Shown here: positions 45,874 through 54,186 of the stretch, in pieces
Layout: each line of letters opens with the position of its first letter
Position numbering within the stretch: the first letter of the stretch is position 1
The notes under the pieces: generated by a model
Told to the model about the DNA's origin: nothing
The model's input: the letters and a program-made list of their open reading frames with translations, nothing else
Database searches by the model: none
Origin: Acidimicrobiaceae bacterium
Lineage (GTDB): Bacteria; Actinomycetota; Acidimicrobiia; Acidimicrobiales; Bog-793
Reading direction: 5' to 3'
Length of the DNA: 64,000 bases
Assembly (NCBI GenBank): GCA_003140595.1
Contig: PLKG01000098.1
Location: 54,081 to 118,080, forward strand
Made by a program: the position numbers and the translations under genes

Positions 45874-48057
45874 ATGACCCGTTCCCGACTTCTGTTGACA
45901 GGGGTCCTGACCCTGGGCACCCTGTTCGTGCCCGCTGCAGCTGCCATGGGCTCTCCCAAGTTGGCCTCACCTGCGTGCACGGACAGTTGGAAGGCTCCGA
46001 CCAGCGGACTGTGGTCTGACGCCGGCAACTGGACCGCTGGGGTCCCCGGTGAAGCAGGCCCCGTCGCGGCCTGCATCACGGTCTCGGGCACCTACACCGT
46101 GACGCTGGCCCCGTGGTCCATAGGTACCGCCGACCCCAACCACCAGTTTGCCGCCATCACGTCACTCGCCCTCGGCGCTGCTAGCGGACCGGGGGAGCAG
46201 ACCCTGGTCGTCCTCGGGCAGAGCAGCCCCAACGACAGCAACGAGCAGGTCAACACGACGGGCCTGAGCACGACGGCACCGAGCCTGATCACCGCCCACG
46301 GCCGGTTGGTCCTGAGCTCGACTGACGGCGGGGAGAAGGCCAAGGGCGTTCCTTATGGGGGGGACGCAGTGGTCAGTGGCGCCCCGTTCACCAACTATGG
46401 CGCCGTCACGATGACGGTCCAGGACGCCAATAACAAAGCGGCCAACTACACACAGTTCTACAGCGCCTTGACCAATGAGCCCAAGGCTTCTGTGACCGAC
46501 CAGTCGGGCCTCCTGGACGTCAACTCGGTCACCAACGACGGCACATGGACGGTGGCGCCCGGAGCTTCGATGGACCTTGCCTTCCAAACACCCGGGAGCG
46601 GCTATGCCGCCGGGGTGTTCACCAACTCGGGGACTATCAACAACGGCGGCACTATTTCGGCCCAGGGCGCGACCTGGTCGCAGCTCGGCGGAGCGGTCGC
46701 GGGCAACGCGGTGGCCTTGCAGGTCGGCACCAAACTGGTGGACCACGCCGGGGCGGGCAAGTTCGTCGTGAACGTGGAAAGCGCCAGCCTGGTGGGCATC
46801 GTCCCTAAGGGCCAGACGATCACCGTCGTGGGCGAGGTCTACGGCTACCAGGGCGAGAACTACAACAGCACGACCCTCGGGCTGGGCGGCACGACGGTTG
46901 TCAACGACGGGACCATCGTGGTCGATGCTCAAGGGACCAAGACCACCGGCGGGGCGGCGGTGCTAAGCGATGGCACTATCGACAACCACGGCAACCTCGT
47001 GGCCGAGGTGACCCACTCGTCGTGGCCCGTCGAGTGGCAACAAGTCGCCTTGACCAACGAGGTCGGAGGGACGATTACAGACCAGTCCGGCCTTCTGCAG
47101 GTCAACTCTGTTTCCAATGACGGCGCTTTGACAGTGGCACCGGGTGCGTCCCTGGACGTGCTGTCCGGAGCCCTGCCCAACGGCGTGTTCACCAACTCGG
47201 GGACTATCAACAACGGCGGCACGATTTCGGCCCAGGGCGCGACCTGGTCGCAGCTCGGCGGAGCGGTCGCGGGCAACGCGGTGGCCTTGCAGGTCGGCAC
47301 CAAACTGGTGGACCACGCCGGGGCGGGCAAGTTCGTCGTGAACGTGGAAAGCGCCAGCCTGGTGGGCATCGTCCCTAAGGGCCAGACGATCACCGTCGTG
47401 GGCGAGGTCTACGGCTACCAGGGCGAGAACTACAACAGCACGACCCTCGGGCTGGGCGGCACGACGGTTGTCAACAACGGGACAATCGTGCTCGACGCCC
47501 AAGGGTCCAAGACCGGGGGAGGCGCTGCCGATATCAACGATGGCACCTTGCGCAACAACGGCGCCATCCTGGCCGAGGTGCACGGCTCGGCGTGGACAGT
47601 CAACTGGCAGATCGGGCTGACGAACAACCGGTCCGGAAAGGTTACCGTGACCGGCGGGATGCTGAACGAGTCGGGAGGTGGCTCGGACGCCAACGCCGGT
47701 ACAGTGACGGTCGCCCCTGGGGCCACCTGGCTCCTCCAGCAGGGATCGGCGTTCACAAACCAGGCCGGCGGCACCATCGTGACCCAGATCGCTGGTCTCA
47801 CCCGTTTCGGCCAGTTCCAGTTGACTTCTCCGTGCTGCAACGGCGCCGGAGCGATCAACGCCGGCGGGGCCCTCGTCCCTGTCATGGTAGGCGGCTATAG
47901 GCCACCGGCCAACAAGGAGTACCCGATCTTCCAGTTGCTCGGCGGCAAGTTCACCGGCACGTTCAGCCGTGTGCGTGGCGGCTTCGCCGCGGACTACAAG
48001 CACGAAACGACCACCCCGGCGTTCGTCGGCATCATTTACGGCAAGACCGCGAGCTAG
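45874..48057 (+). CDS. large secreted repeat protein, predicted beta-helix
   Basis: A 727-residue protein with a signal peptide ('RLLLTGVLTLGTLFVPAAAA') and AAGGACAAGG at the ribosome site before ATG 45874. The mature part is Gly/Asn/Thr-rich with repeats of the type 'VFTNSGTINNGGTISAQGAT' and 'NSVTNDGTWTVAPGASMDLA', typical of parallel beta-helix surface proteins. An N-terminal segment 'WKAPTSGLWSDAGNWTAGVP' resembles the start of autotransporter-like passenger repeats. The C-terminus ('YPIFQLLGGKFTGTFSRVRG') is a closing cap. No anchor (LPXTG or membrane helix) is seen at the end. A near-identical 306-base duplication lies inside. It is probably an adhesin or surface-layer component; that is inference. 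Confidence 0.8.
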   Translation: MTRSRLLLTGVLTLGTLFVPAAAAMGSPKLASPACTDSWKAPTSGLWSDAGNWTAGVPGEAGPVAACITVSGTYTVTLAPWSIGTADPNHQFAAITSLALGAASGPGEQTLVVLGQSSPNDSNEQVNTTGLSTTAPSLITAHGRLVLSSTDGGEKAKGVPYGGDAVVSGAPFTNYGAVTMTVQDANNKAANYTQFYSALTNEPKASVTDQSGLLDVNSVTNDGTWTVAPGASMDLAFQTPGSGYAAGVFTNSGTINNGGTISAQGATWSQLGGAVAGNAVALQVGTKLVDHAGAGKFVVNVESASLVGIVPKGQTITVVGEVYGYQGENYNSTTLGLGGTTVVNDGTIVVDAQGTKTTGGAAVLSDGTIDNHGNLVAEVTHSSWPVEWQQVALTNEVGGTITDQSGLLQVNSVSNDGALTVAPGASLDVLSGALPNGVFTNSGTINNGGTISAQGATWSQLGGAVAGNAVALQVGTKLVDHAGAGKFVVNVESASLVGIVPKGQTITVVGEVYGYQGENYNSTTLGLGGTTVVNNGTIVLDAQGSKTGGGAADINDGTLRNNGAILAEVHGSAWTVNWQIGLTNNRSGKVTVTGGMLNESGGGSDANAGTVTVAPGATWLLQQGSAFTNQAGGTIVTQIAGLTRFGQFQLTSPCCNGAGAINAGGALVPVMVGGYRPPANKEYPIFQLLGGKFTGTFSRVRGGFAADYKHETTTPAFVGIIYGKTAS
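46615..46920 (+). repeat. 306-bp direct repeat, copy 1 (inside the secreted repeat gene)
   Basis: The first copy of a direct duplication with its partner at 47185-47490, offset by exactly 570 bases. By eye only three bases differ. It encodes one about 102-residue unit from 'VFTNSGTINNGGTISAQGAT' to 'GTTVVN(D/N)GTIV'. The offset is a multiple of three, so copies are in the same frame. The 264 bases between them are more diverged units. Confidence 0.9.
47185..47490 (+). repeat. 306-bp direct repeat, copy 2
   Basis: The second copy of the in-frame duplication in the secreted repeat gene. Differences from copy 1 are a T to G near the beginning and two changes near the end (D to N in the protein, and a silent change). 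The near identity of the DNA, including third positions, indicates a recent duplication or gene conversion. Confidence 0.9.
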
Positions 48058-48445
48058 TTACGCTTCCCGGCCTGCTTCGTGATGAAGGTCTTGTCGTCCA
48101 GTGCCCGGGGCCGGTCACCGAGTTCCCGGTCGATTGAGGGTCCGCCTCAACGCTCGCGGAAACGGTTAACGCTGATAAAGCACGCGCAGTCAGTTGGAAG
48201 ACAGGAGTGGGTGACGTAACCCCGGAGGAACACCGGCTCCAAGAACAGCAATGGACAGAATCGGCAGATGCGGGCACGCACAGCGCCGCGTCACGAGGCT
48301 CGAAGAGCGCGTCGCCCCAGCGCGTCAGGCATTGATACAACCCTCGGCGTAGAGCGGTCAGCTCTCCGGTGCGTCCTTCGGCGTGTCGTCCCGCGACAGA
48401 CGGCATGTTGATTGTCTGACTCTCGTCAAGGTGCCGGTCTCCTGT
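48058..48445. other. gap without a supported gene, left of the tRNA-like sequence
   Basis: About 390 bases between the secreted repeat gene and the tRNA-like sequence. Open frames here are short and low-complexity. A small hairpin, TTGAGG-GTCCG-CCTCAA (48134-48150), lies about 80 bases after the preceding stop, without a T-run, and could weakly stop transcription. Nothing else is recognised. Confidence 0.3.
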
Positions 48446-48517
48446 GCAGCCCAACGGGATTCGAACCCGTGTCTCCACCTTGCGAGGGTGGCTGGATTAC
48501 CGCTAAGAGATGCGGCT
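48446..48517 (-). tRNA. degenerate tRNA-Glu-like sequence (pseudo-tRNA or attachment site)
   Basis: On the minus strand a cloverleaf can be drawn: acceptor AGCCGCA with TGGGCT, a D-arm region containing 'TCTTAGCGGTAATC', anticodon stem CCACC/GGTGG with loop CTCGCAA, and T-arm ACGGG-TTCGAAT-CCCGT. The overall sequence is tRNA-Glu-like, but the loop reads CGC where Glu needs CTC or TTC, and the 3' acceptor strand is one G short so that one 5' base bulges. It is therefore probably a decayed copy. The 30 bases 48450-48479 are identical to 60617-60646. Confidence 0.55.
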
Positions 48518-48708
48518 TTCGGTACTCCTAGGCCTCTCACTGCGACACCTGCGGCGCCTGCGGCTGAAAGTCAGTTGGCGGAATGTTGGCGAAACGGGCA
48601 AGGGCAGCTGCTCCGCGGGAGCCATCTACGCCAAGCCTTCGCAAGGCAGGAGGGTCCGTCACGCGACACTCCGTAAGCCGACCTCAGCCTGCACCCAGAA
48701 CTGTGAAC

Positions 48709-49062
48709 ATGGTTGTGCAACGGGCCACTGCAACGGAGCCGACGGCTCCGAGCTTGACCGTGTTGCGCTCGCACAAATCCGACATCCTTCGGGTGGCGAA
48801 AGCCCACGGCGCATCGAATATCAGAGTATTTGGCTCGGTTGCCAGAGGGACGGCAACACCTACGAGCGACGTGGACCTGCTGGTCGACTTCCAATATGGA
48901 CGCACACTCGTCGACCTTGTGCGTCTCTGGCGAGGGGTCGAGACACTGCTTGGCACCGGCGTCGACGTCAGCGCTGGAGGTCTGGCCGAGCGCGACGACG
49001 ACATCAGAGCTGACGCGCGGCCAACTGAACAATCGTCACGGCATCGACAAGACCGTCGCTGA
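48709..49062 (+). CDS. MNT-type nucleotidyltransferase (antitoxin of MNT-HEPN)
   Basis: A 117-residue minimal nucleotidyltransferase. The active site is 'IRVFGSVARGTATPTSDVDL' (GS-x10-DxD), and a third Asp is in 'GTGVDVSAGGLAERDDDIRA'. MNT proteins of MntA/HepT systems modify a HEPN ribonuclease partner (by AMPylation) to neutralise it. ATG 48709 is the start that leaves a short leader; the frame is open upstream. The HEPN partner that should follow is present but truncated (next entry), so this MNT appears orphaned. It lies right next to the tRNA-like sequence at the edge of the accessory region. Confidence 0.85.
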   Translation: MVVQRATATEPTAPSLTVLRSHKSDILRVAKAHGASNIRVFGSVARGTATPTSDVDLLVDFQYGRTLVDLVRLWRGVETLLGTGVDVSAGGLAERDDDIRADARPTEQSSRHRQDRR

Positions 49063-49240
49063 TCTGCTCGACGCGGCGACCACAACAGCCGAGATCGTGG
49101 CTCGCGGCCGGGAAGCTTGGGATGACGATCGACTCCTGAGGCTCGCCCGCGAAGCCGCTATGAGTCGGATCGGGGACGCCGCCAGCAAGTTGCCCGACAA
49201 CCTTCAAGCGTCGATGCCGAGCGATCCCTTGCGTCGCGCT
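49021..49240 (+). pseudogene. truncated HEPN (HepT-like) toxin
   Basis: Following and overlapping the MNT gene in another frame is a HepT-like sequence: 'GIDKTVADLLDAATTTAEIV', 'ARGREAWDDDRLLRLAREAA' and 'MSRIGDAASKLPDNLQASMP'. In intact relatives this is followed by the RNase motif R-x4-6-H in the last helices. Here the similarity ends at about 49236, where the end of the opposite-strand ABC permease begins, so the catalytic part is absent. No ATG or GTG start is clear. It is inactivated by deletion or insertion of the ABC module. Confidence 0.65.
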
Positions 49241-51759
49241 CACTCGATCGCCTGGTGTGCCATTGCCGTCGGCTCACGACCGGCGAAGAGCCAACCAACG
49301 ACTGCCGCGAACGCCGGCATGCCGAGGAGGATGAGGAGGAGGTCCGCGACGGGAATGTTCCCGAGCGCGGCGATCCCCCCGTTCAGCGAGTTGCTCCGCA
49401 GCCAACCGATCATGCCGACGTAACCGCCCACCACCCCGAGAAGTGCACCGAGAAAGCCGAGCGCGCCAGCCGTCACTGCCGTCAGCGTGCGCCGCGTGTA
49501 ACTGGATGCACCTGTCGCCGCGAGCGTGCGGAGGTCGCTCGCCGTCTCGCTGCGAACGAGCCCGACCGACATCCCAAGCACACCGAGCGCGATGACGATC
49601 CCGAAGATCGTCGCCCAGCCGGTGACGGCGGACGAGCTCGGCTGGTCGTTCTTCGACTCGACCGAGAGCTGCGTCGTCGATGCGGTGAGCTCCGCGCTGC
49701 TGATCTGGGCGGCGGTGAAGGGCTGGGTCCCAAGGACCAGCCAGCCGGACGTCGTCGTCTGGATGTGGAACTCGGCCATCGCGTGCTCGGTGATCACGGT
49801 GTTGGGTGCGGAAGTCCCCATAGGCAGCGCTCCTACCTCCTGAATAACCGGGTGCGCGAGGGATCCACCAGCGGCTCCTCCATTCGGACCATTCCCGACG
49901 CCGTAGCTGAGTTGGAGGCCCGAGACGCCAGAAAGGCCAGGCCGCGAGCTCAAGATGTCCGCGTTCGGATCGATCTCGGACTGTTTGATCCCGAAGGCTT
50001 TGAGGAGCTGCGGCGTTGCGACGTAGATCTGTCCGTTCCAGTTGCGACCTCCCTGTGTCCCGTTCAATCCGGCGTCCGGCGTCTCAAGGGCGATCAGCTG
50101 TGCGCCGAGCCCTCTCGCGATCTGCTCGGCACGCGCTGCGAGCTGAGCGGGACTTGCGGTCTCCACCGGATGGTTCTTGACCGGAACGAGTTGACCGCTG
50201 GCATTGCGCTTCACAATCGGCTGACCCTGCGGCGGCAGGCTCGCATGAAGTGCAAGCTCGTTCGACGCCAGGTTGGGGCCGGCGTAGTCGAGGACGTTGC
50301 CGTAGCGGGCGGCGGCAGCGAGCATGACGATCACCGCCACGAGCACCCCGACACTGATCGCCGCGAGCGCGGAGCCCGAGCGCGCCCGATACCGGGCGAG
50401 ATCGCGCAGCGCGAGCCGGGTCGCGATCGGCGCACGGCGGCCGAGGCGCGCAGTCAACGACAGGAAGAACGGCGCGAGCAGGATGAGTCCGGGGATCAGG
50501 AGAACAATGCCGAACACCAGCTCTGGAGCCCCGCCACTTCCATTCCCGTGGTTCGTGCCACCGGAGTAACCAAGTAGGAGGAACGCGAGGACGAGCAAGA
50601 CGATGCCTGGGAGCGCGGACCGGTGGATCTGACGAGGAAGCGCCGGTCGGCCCGACAGTGCCTGCACGATAGGCACCTTGGTGATCGCCCGCGCCGGACG
50701 GGACGCCGCGAAGAACGCCGCAACGACGGCAAGCACCATCGCGGCGACGACCGTGGTCCACGACAGCGCGAGCGCCCCGATGACATGGTGCGAGCTTTGC
50801 TCGAGACTCGGTCGGTAGGCGAGCCAGACAACGAGCCCGAGGACGAAGCCGAGGATCGCGCCGACGACACCGACGATCGTACCGTTTGCTCGCACAACGA
50901 GCCGGACGTGTCGGTCCGTCGCTCCGGTCGATTCGAGCATCCCGATCGAGCGGAGTCGGCGCTGAGCAAGCACGGTGAAGCCACCGACCGAGACCAGCGC
51001 GATGAGCAGCATGCCGAGCACGAGCGCGGCGAGCGAGATCGTCTCGGGGTTGAGCGGGTTCGACTGCGCGACTGATGTCGGGGTCTCCACCTGATAGCCC
51101 TTGCCGAACGAGCTCAGCGACGCGCCTGGCGCGTCGAACAACGCCGTGATCCCCGTGGGATTCTTCACCTGTCCAGGTGCGAGGAGCGCGAACTCGCTGA
51201 GGAGGCTCTGGGGGTTCTCGACGATGCCGACGACCTTGCGCTTGACACCACCGACGAGCCAGCTGCCGTCGACCGTGAGGTGGAAGTCGGAGGCGAGGCT
51301 GTTTGTGACCGCGACCTCGCTCGCGCCCGACGGGAAGCGCCCGGAGACGAGCGAGAGCATCGGGCCGCCAAAGGGTCCGTGCGGGTCCTGTGCACGAAGC
51401 TGATAGGTGTTGATCGATCCCGGGATCGACAGCGTCTCGTTCTCGATCACCTCGACGCGGCCAAAGCGGTGCTCGAGGTTCGCGATGACGCTGGTGGTGT
51501 GCGCGTCGTAAGTCGTGAAGGACACGGAGTCCTGCGCCGTGCCGAAGCCGGAGTTGTTCGGCGGTGGCGTATTCGTTGCAACGGCCGAACCCACGATCGT
51601 CGCCGTTACCGCGACCGTGATGAGGGCGAGGATCAGGTACTGCTGACGCCACTCGCGCCGGAAGAGCCGCCAGGCCCAACGGACGACGGCTCGCCGGGCG
51701 GGCGCTCCGCCGTCGGCCGGGCGGGCGTTGGCGAGGGGAGAGAGGACGGCGGTGCTCAT
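49240..51759 (-). CDS. FtsX-type ABC transporter permease
   Basis: An 839-residue permease with the MacB/LolC-like duplicated FtsX architecture: a first helix ('YLILALITVAVTATIVGSAV'), a large extracytoplasmic domain, and core helices ('LVLGMLLIALVSVGGFTVLA', 'GVVGAILGFVLGLVVWLAY'). Then come 'ALRDLARYRARSGSALAAI', a second long extracytoplasmic part, and a last helix set ('TGWATIFGIVIALGVLGMSV', 'AVTAGALGFLGALLGVVGGY'). With its ATPase it probably moves lipids, peptides or antibiotics across the membrane. Its ATG overlaps the end of the ATPase gene by 4 bases. Its stop lies at the junction with the truncated HEPN gene. Confidence 0.92.
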   Translation of the reverse strand: MSTAVLSPLANARPADGGAPARRAVVRWAWRLFRREWRQQYLILALITVAVTATIVGSAVATNTPPPNNSGFGTAQDSVSFTTYDAHTTSVIANLEHRFGRVEVIENETLSIPGSINTYQLRAQDPHGPFGGPMLSLVSGRFPSGASEVAVTNSLASDFHLTVDGSWLVGGVKRKVVGIVENPQSLLSEFALLAPGQVKNPTGITALFDAPGASLSSFGKGYQVETPTSVAQSNPLNPETISLAALVLGMLLIALVSVGGFTVLAQRRLRSIGMLESTGATDRHVRLVVRANGTIVGVVGAILGFVLGLVVWLAYRPSLEQSSHHVIGALALSWTTVVAAMVLAVVAAFFAASRPARAITKVPIVQALSGRPALPRQIHRSALPGIVLLVLAFLLLGYSGGTNHGNGSGGAPELVFGIVLLIPGLILLAPFFLSLTARLGRRAPIATRLALRDLARYRARSGSALAAISVGVLVAVIVMLAAAARYGNVLDYAGPNLASNELALHASLPPQGQPIVKRNASGQLVPVKNHPVETASPAQLAARAEQIARGLGAQLIALETPDAGLNGTQGGRNWNGQIYVATPQLLKAFGIKQSEIDPNADILSSRPGLSGVSGLQLSYGVGNGPNGGAAGGSLAHPVIQEVGALPMGTSAPNTVITEHAMAEFHIQTTTSGWLVLGTQPFTAAQISSAELTASTTQLSVESKNDQPSSSAVTGWATIFGIVIALGVLGMSVGLVRSETASDLRTLAATGASSYTRRTLTAVTAGALGFLGALLGVVGGYVGMIGWLRSNSLNGGIAALGNIPVADLLLILLGMPAFAAVVGWLFAGREPTAMAHQAIE

Positions 51760-52511
51760 CGTGACTCCTTCAGGGTCTCGTGCCCGGCCATCCCATCACC
51801 GGCGGACGGAGTCATGAGCACGTCGGGAGCAGCGGGTGCGTCGGGGTCGACGATGCGGCCGTCGCGGAGGAAGACCACCCGGTCGGCCCGCGACGCGAGG
51901 TTGGCGTCGTGGGTGACGACGACCGCGGCGATCCCGCGCTCACACGCGTCGCGGATCATCGCCATCACGGCTTCACCGTTGGTCGAGTCGAGGGCGCCCG
52001 ACGGCTCGTCGGCGAGGAGGAGGTGACGCTCGCCGACGACGGCCCGGGCAATCGCGACACGCTGGCGCTCGCCGCCGGAGAGCTGGTCGGGGTAGCGGTC
52101 TGCGCAGTCGGCAAGCCCGAGTTGCTCGAGGGCGGCAATGCCCGCGGTGCGCGCCTTTCGCGCCAGGATGCCGTCGAGCTCCAAGGGCAACGCGACGTTC
52201 TCGGCGGCGGTCAGACCAGGCAGGAGGTTGAAGTCCTGGAAGACGTAGCCGATCGTCCGGCGGCGCAGCCGTGCCTTGTCGTTGCGGGACAGGCGCGAGA
52301 GGGAGGCGCCCGAGATCCGCACCTCGCCGCTCGTCGGCTCTTCTAGGCTCCCGGCGATGGTGAGGAGCGTCGACTTCCCCGATCCGGATGGTCCCATCAC
52401 CGCCACGAGGTGCCCCCCGTCGACCGAGAGGTCGATGTCGGCGAGCGCGTGAACTTCCGTCGCGCCCTCGCCGTAGGACTTCGAGATGTCGCGGAGTTCG
52501 AGGAGACTCAT
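51756..52511 (-). CDS. ABC transporter ATPase (MacB/LolD type), copy A
   Basis: A 251-residue ATPase. Walker A is 'GPSGSGKSTLLTIAGSLEEP', the Q-loop is in 'YVFQDFNLLPGLTAAENVAL', the ABC signature is 'YPDQLSGGERQRVAIARAVV', Walker B is 'LLLADEPSGALDS' and the switch His is in 'AAVVVTHDANLASRADR'. It is coupled to the FtsX permease by a 4-base overlap. It is very similar over its whole length to the ATPase encoded at 52646-53380. A PadR-type operator lies upstream at about 52572. Confidence 0.94.
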   Translation of the reverse strand: MSLLELRDISKSYGEGATEVHALADIDLSVDGGHLVAVMGPSGSGKSTLLTIAGSLEEPTSGEVRISGASLSRLSRNDKARLRRRTIGYVFQDFNLLPGLTAAENVALPLELDGILARKARTAGIAALEQLGLADCADRYPDQLSGGERQRVAIARAVVGERHLLLADEPSGALDSTNGEAVMAMIRDACERGIAAVVVTHDANLASRADRVVFLRDGRIVDPDAPAAPDVLMTPSAGDGMAGHETLKESR

Positions 52512-52565
52512 CTGCGCCGACCGTCCTTTGCCGGAGGTCCGGCGTCGATGTTAGGTAAGACACCT

Positions 52566-52588
52566 GGAGACATACTGCGTATCCTATT
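52566..52588 (-). promoter_or_regulatory. PadR operator candidate B
   Basis: The sequence ACATACTGCGTATCCTA contains the dyad ATAC-TGC-GTAT (52572-52582). It lies between the ATPase A gene and ATPase B gene, about 60 bases upstream of the ATPase A start. The same 17-base pattern with the centre inverted (GCA) is found in front of the padR gene. PadR repressors bind dyads of this kind, so co-regulation of both halves of the locus is likely. Confidence 0.6.
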
Positions 52589-52645
52589 GAGATGAGTACG
52601 GATGTCAAGGGTCTTGTTCGTCGGTCAGGGTCGAAACCGATCGGG

Positions 52646-53380
52646 CTATTGGCGGGGGCTCGGTTCGGGGAGGTCCGCGACCAACGACTCGGGAGTTGGC
52701 GGCGGAACCGTCTGATCCACGATCCAGCCGTCCCGGATGAAGACGACGCGATCCGCCCACGACGCGAGCTGCGCGTCGTGGGTCACAACGACCGCAGCGA
52801 CGCCGCGGCGGCAAGCAGCAAGGATCATGCGCATCACGGCCTCGCCGTTCGATGAGTCGAGCGCGCCCGACGGCTCGTCGGCGAGCAACAGGAACCGGTC
52901 GCCCACGATCGCCCGCGCGATCGCGACCCGCTGACGTTCGCCACCGGAGAGCTCGTCGGGGTAGTGAGTTGCGCGATCCGCGAGACCGAGCTCTTCGAGC
53001 GCGGTCATAGCTGCGAGATGCGCCTTCTTCGCCGAGAGGCCGTCGAGCTCGAGCGGCAACGAAACGTTCTCCGCGGCGGTGAGCCCGGCGAGGAGATTGA
53101 AGTCCTGGAACACGTAGCCGACAGTCCGACGGCGAAGCCGCGCCTTGTCGTTTCGCGACATCGACGACAGCGCATCGCCGTTGATCACGACCTCGCCGCT
53201 CGTCGGCTCTTCGAGACTGCCGGCGATCGTGAGCAGCGTCGACTTCCCCGAGCCTGACGGCCCCATCACCGCGACAAACGAGCCACGCTCGACGGCGAAG
53301 TCGACTTCGGAGAGCGCGTGCACCTCGGTGGCGCCGGCTCCGTAGCTCTTCGAGACCCGGCGCAGCTCGAGATAGCTCAT
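52646..53380 (-). CDS. ABC transporter ATPase (MacB/LolD type), copy B
   Basis: A 244-residue ATPase with the same motifs as copy A: 'GPSGSGKSTLLTIAGSLEEP', 'YVFQDFNLLAGLTAAENVSL', 'YPDELSGGERQRVAIARAIV' and 'LLLADEPSGALDS'. By eye about three quarters of residues match copy A. It starts at ATG 53380, four bases inside the padR gene (ATGA). A permease of its own is not present nearby; it may share the FtsX permease or be a remnant of a duplicated transporter. A longer frame to 53572 lies within padR and is not the gene. Confidence 0.92.
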   Translation of the reverse strand: MSYLELRRVSKSYGAGATEVHALSEVDFAVERGSFVAVMGPSGSGKSTLLTIAGSLEEPTSGEVVINGDALSSMSRNDKARLRRRTVGYVFQDFNLLAGLTAAENVSLPLELDGLSAKKAHLAAMTALEELGLADRATHYPDELSGGERQRVAIARAIVGDRFLLLADEPSGALDSSNGEAVMRMILAACRRGVAAVVVTHDAQLASWADRVVFIRDGWIVDQTVPPPTPESLVADLPEPSPRQ

Positions 53381-53955
53381 CGCCGGGCGACCAACCTCCG
53401 CCGGATGATCGGGCCCGGTTTCGCCGAGGGAGCCTCGAGCACGGCGCGTTTCAACCGACCCTCGGCGGTGTCGAGCCATCGCACGACCGAGTCGAGCCGG
53501 AAGAGCTCGGCGTCGACCACGAGGGCAAAGGGCATGTCGGACTCGGCCTCGTCCTCCTTGAGCCGCGTCCACTGCTGCATCAGCTCGACGAGATACCGGC
53601 GATGGACCTGGATCACGTCGTGGACCGAGACGCCAGGGACGTGAAGGGCAGCCAGCACTTTGATCACGAGCTCGTCACGGGGCGGCTCGATCGTGTCCGG
53701 TGGCGTGTTCAGCCACGTGTCGAGCTCTTTGCGACCGGCCTCGGTGATACGGAACACCTTTTGCGGCCCGGCTTCCTCCCCGCGGTCGTCGGACTCGATC
53801 AGCTCGTCGCGTTCAAGGCGCTGGAGCGTCGTGTACACCTGTCCGACATTGAGGGGCCACACATCTCCGGTGCTCTTCTCGAACTCCTGGCGCAGTTGCA
53901 GGCCGTACTTGGGACCTTCGCTCAAGAACGCGAGCAGCGCGTGGCGGACGCTCAT
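53377..53955 (-). CDS. PadR-family transcriptional regulator
   Basis: A 192-residue PadR regulator. The winged helix is 'MSVRHALLAFLSEGPKYGLQ' with 'FEKSTGDVWPLNVGQVYTTL' and 'QRLERDELIESDDRGEEAGP', followed by 'KVFRITEAGRKELDTWL'. The C-terminal helices ('YLVELMQQWTRLKEDEAESD') form the dimer. PadR-like proteins commonly repress adjacent ABC efflux genes and release DNA when a drug binds. It is translated with ATPase B (4-base overlap). The operator ATAC-GCA-GTAT lies 30 bases upstream of its start, so autoregulation is probable. Confidence 0.93.
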   Translation of the reverse strand: MSVRHALLAFLSEGPKYGLQLRQEFEKSTGDVWPLNVGQVYTTLQRLERDELIESDDRGEEAGPQKVFRITEAGRKELDTWLNTPPDTIEPPRDELVIKVLAALHVPGVSVHDVIQVHRRYLVELMQQWTRLKEDEAESDMPFALVVDAELFRLDSVVRWLDTAEGRLKRAVLEAPSAKPGPIIRRRLVARR

Positions 53956-53980
53956 CTTGCTGCGCGCTTAGATCTGATTC

Positions 53981-54001
53981 GTAACATACGCAGTATCCTA
54001 C
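53981..54001 (-). promoter_or_regulatory. PadR operator candidate A
   Basis: ACATACGCAGTATCCTA holds the dyad ATAC-GCA-GTAT (53986-53996) just upstream of padR. It matches operator B (52572-52582) except that the three central bases are inverted. Two copies of the same unusual dyad in front of the two transcription units support a shared regulator. Confidence 0.6.
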
Positions 54002-54186
54002 GGTCGCCGAACCTGGAGGTCAACGGAGCAGCGGAGCTGCACGAAGATCTGCGGCTGGGACCCAGAACACCGTCGATCCAGAGCTCGACAAGCGTGTCTG
54101 CCGCGCCAACGGGCGGCACGGACAGGCCGGTCTCGTGGTGCGCGGATGGAATCATTCGGAGCACGGAACGAGGTTGCCCTCGCGCC

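Noticed and set aside
46963-48003. Long minus-strand frame opposite the secreted repeat gene
   Set aside because: It repeats because the gene below repeats; no start signal and no fold.
48446-48517. Functional tRNA-Ala(CGC)
   Set aside because: The body matches tRNA-Glu, the acceptor has a missing base and a bulge, and the D-arm is abnormal; a decayed copy fits better.
49255-50577. 440-codon open frame opposite the FtsX permease
   Set aside because: Charged, low-complexity sequence opposite a well-supported permease gene.
50084-51679. 531-codon frame inside the FtsX permease
   Set aside because: Arg/Ala/Pro-rich shadow frame without helices or motifs.
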